Positions 1 to 9,334 are shown, numbered from the stretch's first letter. The stretch: 64,000 nucleotides of DNA from Thiofilum sp. (GCF_016711335.1 NZ_JADJTF010000001.1:3100001-3164000), one strand, 5' to 3'. Translations and numbers: made by a program. The notes: a model not told the origin generated them from the letters alone.

Positions 1-1
1 A

Positions 2-3000
2 GACTCTGACCTCAGTACTATTGCCAACTCAACTGCAACGGGTGACGATACGACTGGCAGCGCTGATGAAGATGGAGTATTTACCAATAGTGGTCTTAGT
101 ACTAGCTTGCAAGGCACAACACTTAATCCAGAGCAAAACTTCTCTCTACATATTCCTGTTAAAGGCACAGGACAGCTTTATGCTTGGTTTGACTGGGATA
201 ATAACGGTGTATTCGGTAATCATCCCGATGAGTTAGTGATTGATAGTTTAAGCGGCACTAATCAAACCCTTACCGAAGGCATTTTAGTTCCTATGTATGC
301 TCACATTGGCACTATTAATGCGCGTTTCAGATTTTCTAGTGACACTGCTATAGCCTCGCCCACTGATACCGCTACCGATGGTGAAGTCGAAGATTATCAA
401 GTACAAATTGCTCAACCTGCTAGCTCCACTAATCCACCTAGTGCGGTTGCTCCAGCGACCTGTAGTGCAACCGGAACCAGTAGCAACTGGACAGCGGGCG
501 GCGGTGGCTATCAAACCACTACTACACAAGGTTTAGTGATTACTGCTATAGGTACGGCTCCATCAGGTGCTAATTGGTCATTTACACCTAACGATGTCAT
601 GAATACCGTTGGTGATTTTGGTAATCCGGGTATTAATGGCACTCGCTCATTAGGGACTGTGTTCTACTGGGATACCACACCTGAAAGCGGACGCACTGCT
701 AATGCTAGTACTGATGGTAAAACAGGTACTCTAACCTTCAATTTCAGCTCTTTGGTGCATGATCCTGTTATCTATATTGATCGCATGGGCGGCTATGGCG
801 GTAAGAGTAATGCCACACCTAAATTATTAAGTAGCTCAGCGCGTATCACGCCTAATGCGGCTAATGCCGGTATTACCTTTACCAAAGTAGGCGGGGGTAG
901 TCACTTTGAAGTGACTGCTAATAGTATCCAACGCACACCTAACGAAGCGATGGTTTGGGGCGAAAGTACCGGAGAAGCAGGCGCTGATAGTACTCGTCAA
1001 ATGGCAATGGGTGGAGTACAAATCCTCGGCTCTTATAATAGCCTAAGCTTTGATTTAGTCGGTACAGGCGTTGAAGGGGCGGGTGGTGACGGTATGGAGT
1101 TTGTCATCTGTGCGGATGCTAGCTCCAATGCAGCTCCTGTTATTACCAGCAATGGGGGAGGTAGTACCGCTGCACTTACTCTATCTGAAGGTAGTACCGC
1201 TGTGACGACAGTCACTGCCACTGACGCGAATGCTGGTGATACCCTCACCTATAGCATTACAGGTGGAGCGGATGCTGCACAATTTAGCATTAACGCGACT
1301 ACCGGTGTACTCACCTTTAATAGTGCTCCTAGCTATAGCAGCCCAACCGATGCCAATAGCGATAATGTCTATGAAGTACAAGTGACCGTTAACGATGGTA
1401 ATGGTGGTACTGATACTCAAGCACTAGCAGTAACTATCACTCAGACCAATAGCAAGGTACTAGAATATACCATTCGCCGTGGTGTGGATGGTCGCTATCA
1501 TGTGTATATGCGTCCTACTAGCACTCCCACTAATAACCTTAACTTGACCGGTCAAATCACTCTCACCGTACCTACTGGTAGTGGTGCGAATCGTTTCTTA
1601 ATCAATGATCTGCAATCCACTGTAGGTAGTGTAACGTGGGCATTGAATTCACGCGTAGATGCACCTACCGAAAATACCGCACAGGATTATCTATCCTTTA
1701 CCTTTACCCCCTTAGGTAATGGTAACTTTAACTGGCAAGCCGGTCTTGAGATTGAAGTCTTTAACTTCATTAATCCTAATACTTGTACAGGTCTAGTGGA
1801 TGTGATGGATGATACTGATCCCTTCAATATTCCCACCAACTCGGCTGGAAGTGTACCTGCTAACCAATTCACTAATACCGGTTGGGGCGCAACCACTGAT
1901 AATAATTACCTTGGCAACTACGGTAGTCCAGTGGATTGCTCTACTGCTAATAATCCTCCCGTGATTACTAGCGATGGAGGTGGTGCAACGGCTGCTCTCA
2001 GTGTTGCGGATGGTGCGACTACAGCTACGGCGGTTAGTGCTACTGATGCGGATAATCACACGCTTACTTATAGTATTAGCGGTGGAGCCGATGCTGCTAA
2101 ATTCACGATTAATCCTACGACTGGCTTACTAAGCTTTGTCAATCCTGCTAATTACGGTTCTAACTTCTTATTAGATCCACCCGAAGATAGTGATGGTAAT
2201 AATATTTATGAAGTGACTGTGACCGTAGACGATGGTCATGGCGGTACTGATACTCAAGCGATTAGCATTACTGTGACTAGCAGTCCCTTGTTAGGTTTAC
2301 AGTTGCAAGTGCGGGTATTATTACAAGGTGCTTACAATAGCTCGACCGGACTAATGAATAATACCTTAGCTCAACTAGGCTTATTACCTACCGTACAACC
2401 TTATACCGGTTTAGTAGGCTCCTTAGGTCTAGAAACGGTTACTTCTGGTGTATTAAATCTGCTCGGTAATGATGCGCCTGTTGATTGGGTATTATTAGAA
2501 ATACGCTCCGCTTCTAATCCTGCAACGGTCTTACTCAGTATTCCTAGCATTCTGCAACGGGATGGTGATGTGATTAATCCGGCTACTGGTAGCAGCTTGT
2601 TGAGTGTGACTGGATTAGTATTAGGTAGTTATCATGTCTCTATCCGGCATCGTAACCACTTAGGCATTATCACCTCTACCCCTGTATCACTACTGTCAGG
2701 TAGTAGCAACTTAGTGGACTTCTCAGTAGGTTCAGTAGGGGTGGGTAGTAGTACACGTCTGACCACTGGCACGGGTAAAACCTTGCTCTGGGCAGGTGAC
2801 GCCACAACGGACGATAGAGCGATTGCTAACGGTCCTGATAATGACGTAAGTCCAATACTCAGCGACGTGTTATTAGTACCTGCTAATACCACTTTAAATG
2901 CTAACTATATTAAGTCAGGTTACGCCAAAACTGATTTGAATATGGATGGTAAAACTATCTTCGCGGGTCCTAATAATGACATCAACCTATTAGCAGGCAA

Positions 3001-3067
3001 TGTATTAATTCATCCTACTAATAACACTTCGGACAGTTTACGCGGCGATAGCACCATAATTACATAG
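2..3067 (+). CDS. Large secreted GEVED / cadherin-like repeat protein, 5' partial and interrupted by an IS
   Basis: The frame is open from the left edge, so the true start lies upstream. Visible domains are a GEVED module (ends GEVEDYQVQI, about 395-415), a lectin-like middle region, and two cadherin-like repeats (near 1130-1440 and 1950-2280) with the pattern DGNGGTDTQA / DGHGGTDTQA typical of bacterial adhesins. The C-terminus has two dockerin-like, Ca-binding-looking stretches (DLNMDGKTIFAGPNNDINLL). Composition is rich in Thr, Ser, Gly and Asn. It is probably an exported or surface structural/adhesion protein. The native reading frame ends at the IS insertion near 3023; the last codons to 3067 are read from IS DNA. 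The lost native tail lies beyond the IS at 4420-4475. Ligand unknown. Confidence 0.8.
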   Translation, partial: DSDLSTIANSTATGDDTTGSADEDGVFTNSGLSTSLQGTTLNPEQNFSLHIPVKGTGQLYAWFDWDNNGVFGNHPDELVIDSLSGTNQTLTEGILVPMYAHIGTINARFRFSSDTAIASPTDTATDGEVEDYQVQIAQPASSTNPPSAVAPATCSATGTSSNWTAGGGGYQTTTTQGLVITAIGTAPSGANWSFTPNDVMNTVGDFGNPGINGTRSLGTVFYWDTTPESGRTANASTDGKTGTLTFNFSSLVHDPVIYIDRMGGYGGKSNATPKLLSSSARITPNAANAGITFTKVGGGSHFEVTANSIQRTPNEAMVWGESTGEAGADSTRQMAMGGVQILGSYNSLSFDLVGTGVEGAGGDGMEFVICADASSNAAPVITSNGGGSTAALTLSEGSTAVTTVTATDANAGDTLTYSITGGADAAQFSINATTGVLTFNSAPSYSSPTDANSDNVYEVQVTVNDGNGGTDTQALAVTITQTNSKVLEYTIRRGVDGRYHVYMRPTSTPTNNLNLTGQITLTVPTGSGANRFLINDLQSTVGSVTWALNSRVDAPTENTAQDYLSFTFTPLGNGNFNWQAGLEIEVFNFINPNTCTGLVDVMDDTDPFNIPTNSAGSVPANQFTNTGWGATTDNNYLGNYGSPVDCSTANNPPVITSDGGGATAALSVADGATTATAVSATDADNHTLTYSISGGADAAKFTINPTTGLLSFVNPANYGSNFLLDPPEDSDGNNIYEVTVTVDDGHGGTDTQAISITVTSSPLLGLQLQVRVLLQGAYNSSTGLMNNTLAQLGLLPTVQPYTGLVGSLGLETVTSGVLNLLGNDAPVDWVLLEIRSASNPATVLLSIPSILQRDGDVINPATGSSLLSVTGLVLGSYHVSIRHRNHLGIITSTPVSLLSGSSNLVDFSVGSVGVGSSTRLTTGTGKTLLWAGDATTDDRAIANGPDNDVSPILSDVLLVPANTTLNANYIKSGYAKTDLNMDGKTIFAGPNNDINLLAGNVLIHPTNNTSDSLRGDSTIIT
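3015..3023. repeat. Left 9-bp target-site duplication of the IS
   Basis: CTACTAATA occurs here and again at 4420-4428, immediately outside the inverted ends of the IS4-family element. Collapsing both copies to one rebuilds the adhesin codons H-P-T-N-S-T-F. Confidence 0.8.
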
Positions 3068-4419
3068 GTCTGCGAAGGCTGGGCTGGATTTTATGGCGCT
3101 GAAGTCGAGTTTTAAGTGGCGAGAAAAGCGTTCGAGCAGATGGGCATTGAAGTGGCGGATCTTCCCACTGGCAACGGAGAGGACACTGCGCCCGTTGCCC
3201 CCGGCATCCCAGTTCTGCTGGCGATCTTCCAGCCGGAGCAGGTTAAGTGCCGTCAGTGAGGTATTGAAGTGGAAATCCAGCTTTTCTTTGCGGGTCGTTT
3301 GGCAGTCACACAGCCCGGTGTGTTGCTTGGCATCCCGGAACAAAAATTCTATCTGGAAACGCGCTTGGTAGTAACGCAGGATGTCTAATGCAGGGCAATC
3401 CGTGTCGGTACTGAACAGCAGTGCGCTAGCGGTCTTGCCGTTTGCTTCGCGCACCAGATAGACGATGCGCACTATCTGTTTGAACGTCGGGCTGTTAACA
3501 GTAGCGGTGTAAACACGCTGCCCGTCCAGCTCTCCGACCCGTTCAAAACGTGATAAGTCGTCAAAACTGACTTTGCCGCTGTACTGGCGGTGACGACCCT
3601 TGGGTTTTTGTGCGCCCGTGTACAGCCACCGTAAGTCGGCGTCCTGACGTAACTTGCTGATCAAATGCAAGTTGAGTTCCCTGATGCCACTGACAAACTT
3701 AGTTTTGGCATAAAAGCTATCCGCGACGAGATAACGGATGCCACACCCCAGCAGGACTGTGATGGCGTGTTGAAGCTGTCCAAGGTAGCTATCCATCCGC
3801 GTGGGGAGCGGCGCACCAACGAAGGGTGGGTGTTTCACCTTGGTTTTGTCTTTGGTGTTGGCGGGTTGGCTTTGACCCTTGCGGGTTGAGCGCGGCAACG
3901 TAGGCGTTTGGCGGGCGGATAAGGTGTAGTACCGTGTTGTGGGTCACGTCCACCAGCGCTAACAAGGATAATTCTTGTCCGCGTTGCGCCTGCCCCTGTG
4001 AGCCGTTCCAAAACCAGTCTAAGTATAACTCTTGCGCCCGCTTTTAGGCACGAAACTGGCATCAATAGCCGCAATACGTTCCCCCTTGCCATGCAGGACA
4101 TCCTGTAAGATCAGCAGGTTGAACGCTAGAAAATCAAAGGAACGTGAAAACCAGCGTGAAAAAGTCTTTTCATGGCAGTCACTGTAACGTCCAAGGTTGC
4201 GGAAGTTGACACGGCTGGGCAGGTACATCAGCGCATTGAACAAGGTCAGCAAAAACTGGCGCTGCGGTTTCGCCACACTGGACATTTGGCTCAGAATCGT
4301 TTCTATTGTGGACATGGAAGCTTCTGGGGTGAGGGGTTGTTATCGTGGTTGACGACATCTTCCCACACTGGAGGCTTCCAGCCTATTTTTCAATCATGCC
4401 CAAACTGTCCGAAGTATTG
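3024..4419 (-). mobile_element. IS4-family insertion sequence (about 1.4 kb), defective
   Basis: The element sits inside the adhesin gene. A 9-bp direct repeat, CTACTAATA, flanks it at 3015-3023 and 4420-4428. Inverted ends share ACTTCGGACAGTTT (3026-3039) and its reverse complement (4402-4415). Removing the element and one repeat copy restores an uninterrupted adhesin frame ending in VINGVIPK and a stop at 4473-4475, which confirms the insertion point. The outermost 2-4 bases of the two ends do not match, so the exact tips are uncertain by a few bases. The transposase gene is on the minus strand and is frameshifted. Confidence 0.9.
3038..4315 (-). pseudogene. IS4-family transposase, two frameshifts
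   Basis: The protein is a DDE transposase of the IS4 family. The N-terminal part reads from 4315 and carries the first acidic residue in AIDASFVPKSGRKSY. The C-terminal part (3038-3898) carries the second Asp in LVADSFYAK and the family signature Y-x2-R-x3-E-x6-K (YQARFQIEFLFRDAK). A missing base near 4021-4025 moves the frame, so the middle segment (LDWFWNGSQ onward) reads in another frame. An extra base near 3918-3921 brings it back, so the two lesions compensate. As read, no full-length transposase is made. Sequencing error is possible, but two independent indels in an otherwise clean window make real decay more likely. Confidence 0.88.
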
Positions 4420-4475
4420 CTACTAATAGTACCTTTTCTGGTAACTACGTCATTAATGGTGTGATTCCTAAATAA
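4420..4475 (+). pseudogene. Displaced 3' tail of the interrupted adhesin gene
   Basis: This short stretch begins with the right-hand copy of the 9-bp target duplication and reads T-N-S-T-F-S-G-N-Y then VINGVIPK and a stop. It is in frame with the upstream adhesin only when the IS is removed. It has no start of its own. Its sequence resembles the C-terminal end expected after the dockerin-like repeats of the interrupted protein. Confidence 0.8.
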
Positions 4476-4502
4476 CGTACTGCCTAAATAGTAACCCTAC
4501 TA

Positions 4503-4540
4503 AGCCCTATACCTTAAAACCGTATAGGGCTTTTGTATTT
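4503..4540 (+). terminator. Rho-independent terminator of the adhesin gene
   Basis: A perfect 10-bp stem (AGCCCTATAC at 4503-4512, GTATAGGGCT at 4522-4531) closes a 9-nt loop and is followed by TTTGTATTT. It lies just after the original adhesin stop and before the protease gene. Confidence 0.85.
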
Positions 4541-4596
4541 AAGTGGGGATAATCAGTGTTAAACTAGGTTTACCTCATTTTGCGGAGACCCTTCCC

Positions 4597-6222
4597 ATGC
4601 GGAAAACTTTAGGGACTATTCTACTCACTGTTATCAGCACTCCCTTATCGGCTCAGATGTTGCCTATGTCTAGTCTTAGCCAAGAGCCATTAGTCAATCA
4701 ATTAATTATTAAGCTTAAACCTACTAGCACGGGCATGCGTCCCGCTATGACGCAGAATACCCTAACTACCCTTGCGGCGAATACGGTCTCTAATTTACGC
4801 TACAAACGCGCTATGTCAGGTGAGGCGCATGTACTCTACCTGCCCCAACCCATGACGCGCGAGCAGGCAGAAAATTATGCTAAAACGGTCAGCCTGCAAA
4901 GTAATATTGAATATGCCCAACCTGATTACTTGAAATATCGAGCGGCTATTCCTAATGACAGCTACTTCACTGGCTCCCAATGGAATTTGCAATCACCCTC
5001 TATCTATCCGGGGGCCATTAACGCGATACAAGCATGGGATGAAACCACTGGCTCCAGTGCGGTCACTATTGCTGTAGTGGATGCTGGTGCAACTCTTAAT
5101 CATCCCGATCTAACGGGGCGTGGTGTGCCAGAGCTTACCTATAGTGGCTACGATATGGTGATTAATAATAGCCTAGTCAATAGTGGTGATGGGGATAATC
5201 GTGATGCTGATCCTAGTGAAACGGACACTTCATGGCATGGTACACATGTAGCAGGCATTATCGGGGCTAGAGCTAATAACAACCTTGGGGTGAGCGGTAT
5301 TGACTGGAATGCGTACTTATTATACGTGCGCGTATTTGGCGCTTCAGAAGGGGCGAATACTTCCGATGTGGTGGATGGTATCCGTTGGGCAGCGGGTGAT
5401 CCGCAAGTGAGTAATGGCGCGAGTGGCGGTGGGTTTTTACCCGTCAATCCACGCCCTGCTAAAGTGATTAATCTAAGTCTAGGAGGCCTAGGAAGCTGTC
5501 GCAATAGTGAGCAGGACGCTATTAATTATGCTACTGCACGCGGTGCGAGTGTCATCGTTGCCGCTGGCAATGGTTGTGCTATGGTAGGTATATGTGCTCC
5601 CCAATATAGTAATGTGGAAACTGGATTAAGTTTAGATACCACGCCCCATAGTCCCGCGAATTGTAATAATGTGCTTACTGTGGCAGCGGTGGCTTCCAAT
5701 GGTCAAAAAGCACCTTTTAGTAATTATGGCTCTGCTATTACGGTAGCCGCTCCGGGTATGTATGCTGTAGGTAGTACCTTAGGCATTATCTCAACGCTGG
5801 GTGGCAGCGCTCAATACGGCTATATTGCAGGAACCAGTCAAGCAACGCCGCATGTAGCGGGCGTCATTGGTCTGATGTTAGCCGCTAACCCTAGTCTCAC
5901 GCCCACTCAAATTAAACAAGCTCTTCGAGCCTCAGCCCGACCTTACCCTTATGCGGATCGTTGGCAAACTCAATTAGGTGGTGGATTATTAGATGCATGC
6001 CGTGCGGTGCGTTATGTCAAAGGTTTAAGTATGGCAAGTTGTGATACTGCTACCACGGGAACATTAGTTCCCACTACTGACTGGAATAGTACTCCTAGCA
6101 CTCCTACCACACCGCCTAGTTCAGGTGAAAGTAGTGGCGGCGGTGGCGGTAGTTTAAGTGGAGGGTTAATAGCGCTAATGCTCAGCATGATTGGATTCAG
6201 AATACTTAAACGCCCACGCTGA
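4597..6222 (+). CDS. Secreted S8 (subtilisin-like) serine protease with GlyGly-CTERM-like tail
   Basis: I chose ATG 4597: it follows a GGAG-type ribosome site and starts a signal peptide (MRKTLGTILLTVISTPLSAQ). An in-frame GTG at 4543 would add 18 unlikely residues. From 4597, residues about 33-115 form an inhibitor-I9-like propeptide. The catalytic triad is Asp162 (AVVDAG), His214 (SWHGTHVAG) and Ser414 (GTSQATPHVAG), with oxyanion Asn325 in AAGNG. The C-terminus has a Gly-rich linker (GGGGG), one hydrophobic segment and a basic end (KRPR). That matches the GlyGly-CTERM sorting signal known to be handled by rhombosortase and type II secretion. Likely an extracellular or surface-anchored protease. 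Confidence 0.9.
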   Translation: MRKTLGTILLTVISTPLSAQMLPMSSLSQEPLVNQLIIKLKPTSTGMRPAMTQNTLTTLAANTVSNLRYKRAMSGEAHVLYLPQPMTREQAENYAKTVSLQSNIEYAQPDYLKYRAAIPNDSYFTGSQWNLQSPSIYPGAINAIQAWDETTGSSAVTIAVVDAGATLNHPDLTGRGVPELTYSGYDMVINNSLVNSGDGDNRDADPSETDTSWHGTHVAGIIGARANNNLGVSGIDWNAYLLYVRVFGASEGANTSDVVDGIRWAAGDPQVSNGASGGGFLPVNPRPAKVINLSLGGLGSCRNSEQDAINYATARGASVIVAAGNGCAMVGICAPQYSNVETGLSLDTTPHSPANCNNVLTVAAVASNGQKAPFSNYGSAITVAAPGMYAVGSTLGIISTLGGSAQYGYIAGTSQATPHVAGVIGLMLAANPSLTPTQIKQALRASARPYPYADRWQTQLGGGLLDACRAVRYVKGLSMASCDTATTGTLVPTTDWNSTPSTPTTPPSSGESSGGGGGSLSGGLIALMLSMIGFRILKRPR

Positions 6223-6249
6223 TAAACACTTTTAAATAGGATAAATACT

Positions 6250-6618
6250 ATGCTCAAAGCATTATTAGTTAGCACCTTACTCGCAAGCCTTATGGCCTGT
6301 GCACCTAATACTAACTCTAACACGCCCCCTACCAAGCCTAACCCTGTTGCTAATCAAGAAGCTATTGCCCAGATCATTATTAAATTTAAACCGGGCTATG
6401 CTGACCCCAACCAGCCCTTATCTGCACAGCAAATGGCGCAGCTCTCACAAGTCGCGGGTGTACCTCTCAGTTATGTACGACCTATGTCGGGAGATGCTCA
6501 TATTATCGCTACCAGCCAAGCGATTCCCCTAGCTCAAGCCGAAGTACTAAGTGCTAAATTACAAACGCGTCCTTTTGTAGAGTATGCCGAGCCTGATCGC
6601 ATCATGCGCATCCAATAA
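6250..6618 (+). CDS. Lipoprotein resembling a free-standing S8 protease propeptide (I9-like inhibitor)
   Basis: A 122-aa protein starting 27 bp after the protease stop. It has a lipoprotein signal peptide ending in a lipobox (SLMAC), a Pro/Thr/Asn-rich spacer, then a domain alignable with the propeptide of the neighbouring protease: QIIIKFKPG versus QLIIKLKP, RPMSGDAHII versus RAMSGEAHVL, and VEYAEPDRIMRI versus IEYAQPDYLKYR. No protease domain follows; the gene stops where the mature enzyme would begin. In the S8 family such propeptides act as folding helpers and tight inhibitors. A membrane-tethered version could fold or restrain the protease in trans. That role is inferred. Confidence 0.75.
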   Translation: MLKALLVSTLLASLMACAPNTNSNTPPTKPNPVANQEAIAQIIIKFKPGYADPNQPLSAQQMAQLSQVAGVPLSYVRPMSGDAHIIATSQAIPLAQAEVLSAKLQTRPFVEYAEPDRIMRIQ

Positions 6619-6668
6619 ACTCTTAAGCCGAATATCCTATTCCCGCTAAGTGTTTCGCTACAAGTAAT

Positions 6669-6712
6669 CGTGTGTTTCTAAAGCAGTCTTGGCGGCAGGG
6701 ATGCCGCCTTTC
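6669..6712 (+). repeat. Dispersed hairpin repeat, copy 1 (short)
   Basis: The core TTGGCGGCAGGGATGCCGCC forms a 7-bp hairpin. Related sequence occurs at 50145-50234 (other strand) and 55441-55519, each time preceded by a version of TTTCTGGAGCAGTC. This copy keeps only the hairpin half. Confidence 0.7.
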
Positions 6713-6800
6713 GGCTATACTGCTCTCGTAATCCCTATTACCCAAACCCCAAAAAACGACTACACTTCATGGTTTCAACTCTCTACTAGCAATAAAACCT

Positions 6801-7553
6801 TTGAATACTGAACACCGCCCACCGACTCCCCTAGTCACTTACACCTTGATCGCTTTATGCGTGTTGGCATTTATCCCTTATGTCAATCAAATGTTACCCT
6901 CTCCCAACCCTTATGCGCTGTATCTACCTGCTAATCCTAACTTTCACGAGTGGCAATATTTAAGCAGCATGTTTATGCATGGGAGTTGGATGCATTTAGC
7001 CTTGAATATGTTAGGTCTGTGGATGTTTGGTAAAAATTTAGAATACTTATGGGGTTCTGCACGATTTTTAATTTTTTATTTGGTCTGTGGAATAGGTGCG
7101 GGCTATATTTATAACGAAATTAATACTTATCAATTTAATGAGTTAGCGAATCAGTTTCAAAACTTAGGTCTGACAACTACCGATCTCACTCGCATTATAA
7201 AAGAAGGCTTATATCCTGCGAATCTTCCGGGTTTGACGGAAAAATTGGTGAGTGACTATTATAGCTTTTACCATACCCCCACGGTGGGCGCATCGGGAGC
7301 CATTTATGGCATTTTAGCCGCTTATGCGTTTTGCTTTCCTAATCATAAGTTAGTGTTGCTCTTTATCCCTTATCCGATTGCCGCTAAATATTTCGTACCG
7401 ATTTTATTATTGATTGATCTATTCTCCGGTGTGACTGGATTCTCGATTTTTGGTGATGGTATAGCACACTTTGCCCATGTCGGTGGCGCTATTGTCGGGA
7501 CAATCTTAGTACTGGTGTTTGGACGCTGCTCGCATCGACTGGAGTACGATTAA
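6801..7553 (+). CDS. Rhomboid-family intramembrane serine protease
   Basis: About 250 aa with TTG as the furthest possible start; an in-frame stop lies just upstream. It has six or seven hydrophobic segments, the HxxxN element (HLALN) after the FMHGSWMH motif, the nucleophile motif GASGAIYG, and the partner histidine in HFAHVGGA. These are the hallmarks of active rhomboids. A loop of about 60 residues between the third and fourth membrane segments is longer than usual. It lies about 180 bp after the propeptide-like lipoprotein and may act on nearby secreted proteins, but it looks more like a general rhomboid than a typical short rhombosortase. Confidence 0.88.
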   Translation: MNTEHRPPTPLVTYTLIALCVLAFIPYVNQMLPSPNPYALYLPANPNFHEWQYLSSMFMHGSWMHLALNMLGLWMFGKNLEYLWGSARFLIFYLVCGIGAGYIYNEINTYQFNELANQFQNLGLTTTDLTRIIKEGLYPANLPGLTEKLVSDYYSFYHTPTVGASGAIYGILAAYAFCFPNHKLVLLFIPYPIAAKYFVPILLLIDLFSGVTGFSIFGDGIAHFAHVGGAIVGTILVLVFGRCSHRLEYD

Positions 7554-7564
7554 GGTCTAACCTC

Positions 7565-8125
7565 ATGGAAGCTAGAAAACTTTTTACAATTAATGACTTA
7601 TATCAAGCCCAACAACAGGATGAGCGTATTGAGTTAATCAATGGGGAATTAATTAAACGCCCTATGGCTCGTTCAGAACATGCATTAGCACAAGCAGGGC
7701 TATCAGGGCAATTTTTACCGTTATGGGGCAAAGGTGGCATGGGGGGATGGTGGATTATGACGGAAATCAGTGTGCGCTATAGTGAGCATCATTGCCCCAC
7801 TCATGATCTGGCAGGTTGGCGTAAAGAACGCTTACCTGTGCGCCCTAAAGGGGTGATGGATTTATTGCCTGACTGGGTGTGTGAAATTACGTCGCCCGGA
7901 CATGAAAGAAAGGATACCTTCACTCAATTATTGCGCTTACAAGCTTTTGGAGTACCTCATTATTGGCTGATTTCACCGGAAGATAAAACACTGATTGCCT
8001 ACCAATTAGAAAATAATGCCTACCGAGTAGCCTTTGCAGTGGAGTGTGAATCGAGTGATTGCAGTCAATTAATGATTCCACCGTTTAGCGACTATGTATT
8101 AGATTTTGGCTTTGTGTTTGGGTAA
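7565..8125 (+). CDS. Uma2-family (DUF820) putative endonuclease-fold protein
   Basis: 186 aa with the family pattern ERIELINGELIKRPMA, CPTHDLAGWRKER, PDWVCEITSPGHERKD and PHYWLISPEDKTL. The D...E-x-T...K arrangement corresponds to the PD-(D/E)XK-like core described for Uma2 proteins. Their cellular role is not settled; many copies per genome are common in cyanobacteria and filamentous bacteria. A clear paralogue lies at 24449-25042 on the minus strand. It starts 11 bp after the rhomboid gene, so the two are probably co-transcribed. Confidence 0.85.
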   Translation: MEARKLFTINDLYQAQQQDERIELINGELIKRPMARSEHALAQAGLSGQFLPLWGKGGMGGWWIMTEISVRYSEHHCPTHDLAGWRKERLPVRPKGVMDLLPDWVCEITSPGHERKDTFTQLLRLQAFGVPHYWLISPEDKTLIAYQLENNAYRVAFAVECESSDCSQLMIPPFSDYVLDFGFVFG

Positions 8126-8242
8126 GTTATTAAAAAGTAAACTTTTGAAAAACACCAACCCTTTATATGAAAATAAGTTGCCTAGCTTTTCATTGTATGT
8201 TGAAATATTATTCAAATTAACTTACTTAATGGAGATTATTCT

Positions 8243-9334
8243 ATGCCTATTCCTTTTATCATTGGTGCTGCTGTAGCAGCGGCAGCAGGTTTTGGTGCAA
8301 AAAAAGCTTATGATGGTTATCAAGATAAAAGTGAGGCTGAGCGTATTGCGGCTAATGCTGAACAATCCTATAAACAGGCGAAGGCAGATTTGGATAGTGT
8401 TAATGACGAAGTAAGTAAGCGGTTAGAAAGTTTAGGAGAGCTTCAGTTAGAAATTGGTTCTAAGTTTGACAATTTTGATAAGTTGATTAAAGAAATTCTG
8501 GAAAGTAATGACTTTCAGCATACTAATATTCATTTCAATATTCCTAAACATAAACTAGATAAAATTCGTGAGGTGGCTTTTACTGCTACTGACTATTTAA
8601 AAACTGTCGTAGCAGGAGGTGCATCAGGGGCTGCGGCAGGTTTTGCGGTCTATGGCGGTGTTATGACGTTGGCGGCAGCTTCGACCGGTACGCCTATAGC
8701 AGCTCTTTCGGGTGCAGCCGCCTATAATGCTACTATGGCAGCCATAGGTGGTGGGTCTTTGGCTACAGGTGGGTGGGGAATGGCAGGAGGTGCTATGGTA
8801 TTGGGTGCGGCAGTAGTAGCACCTATATTAGCTATTGCAGGGTGGGCTTATGCATTTCATGGCGCTAAAGCATTGGAAAATGCCCATAAATATCAGGCTG
8901 AGGTCGCTAGTATTTTATTAAAAATGAGTAAAGCCAATGCTCATTTATTAAAAGTAGATGAATATGCCACACGTATGGAAACAAGCTTGCTTAAAATGGA
9001 TGAGGTCTTCCAACTTTATTTTGATAAATTAGTAGAGCTTAATGCTTATATTAAAGTAGGCAATAAAGACGCGGCAAAAAATTTAATAGGTGCGGCACAG
9101 TTTTACATTGAAAATGGCATTGCATTAGCCGCTATTATGGCTAGTATTATATCTCAGCCCTTATTTAAAGTTAAAAAAGATACAGAGGGCAAGGTAGTAG
9201 TTAGTACTGATGGGGTGGTTGAAATCGAAAAAGATAGTGATGGTATGCAAATTCTAGATAGAGAGGGGATTGAGCATAACTTACAGCAATCTGACCAAGA
9301 TTTTAATACTCTAATGGCTAAAAATAATAACTAA
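8243..9334 (+). CDS. Glycine-zipper coiled-coil protein of unknown function, first gene of a three-gene operon
   Basis: 363 aa with a clear ribosome site (GGAG) before ATG 8243. It begins with a hydrophobic Ala/Gly segment (IIGAAVAAAAGFGAKKAYDG), followed by a helical coiled-coil region to about residue 110. A long Gly/Ala/Met-rich hydrophobic block follows (about 122-212, with GASGAAAGFAVYGG and GGWGMAGGAMVLGAAVV), then a second helical region and a charged tail. This looks like a membrane-inserting or oligomerising helical protein. No catalytic motif is visible. It lies 15 bp upstream of the HNH-like gene, so the products probably work together. Locally AT-rich compared with the flanking genes. 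Confidence 0.7.
   Translation: MPIPFIIGAAVAAAAGFGAKKAYDGYQDKSEAERIAANAEQSYKQAKADLDSVNDEVSKRLESLGELQLEIGSKFDNFDKLIKEILESNDFQHTNIHFNIPKHKLDKIREVAFTATDYLKTVVAGGASGAAAGFAVYGGVMTLAAASTGTPIAALSGAAAYNATMAAIGGGSLATGGWGMAGGAMVLGAAVVAPILAIAGWAYAFHGAKALENAHKYQAEVASILLKMSKANAHLLKVDEYATRMETSLLKMDEVFQLYFDKLVELNAYIKVGNKDAAKNLIGAAQFYIENGIALAAIMASIISQPLFKVKKDTEGKVVVSTDGVVEIEKDSDGMQILDREGIEHNLQQSDQDFNTLMAKNNN

Noticed and set aside
3835..4101. Minus-strand frame as a separate gene
   Set aside because: It is an out-of-frame reading of the frameshifted IS4 transposase.
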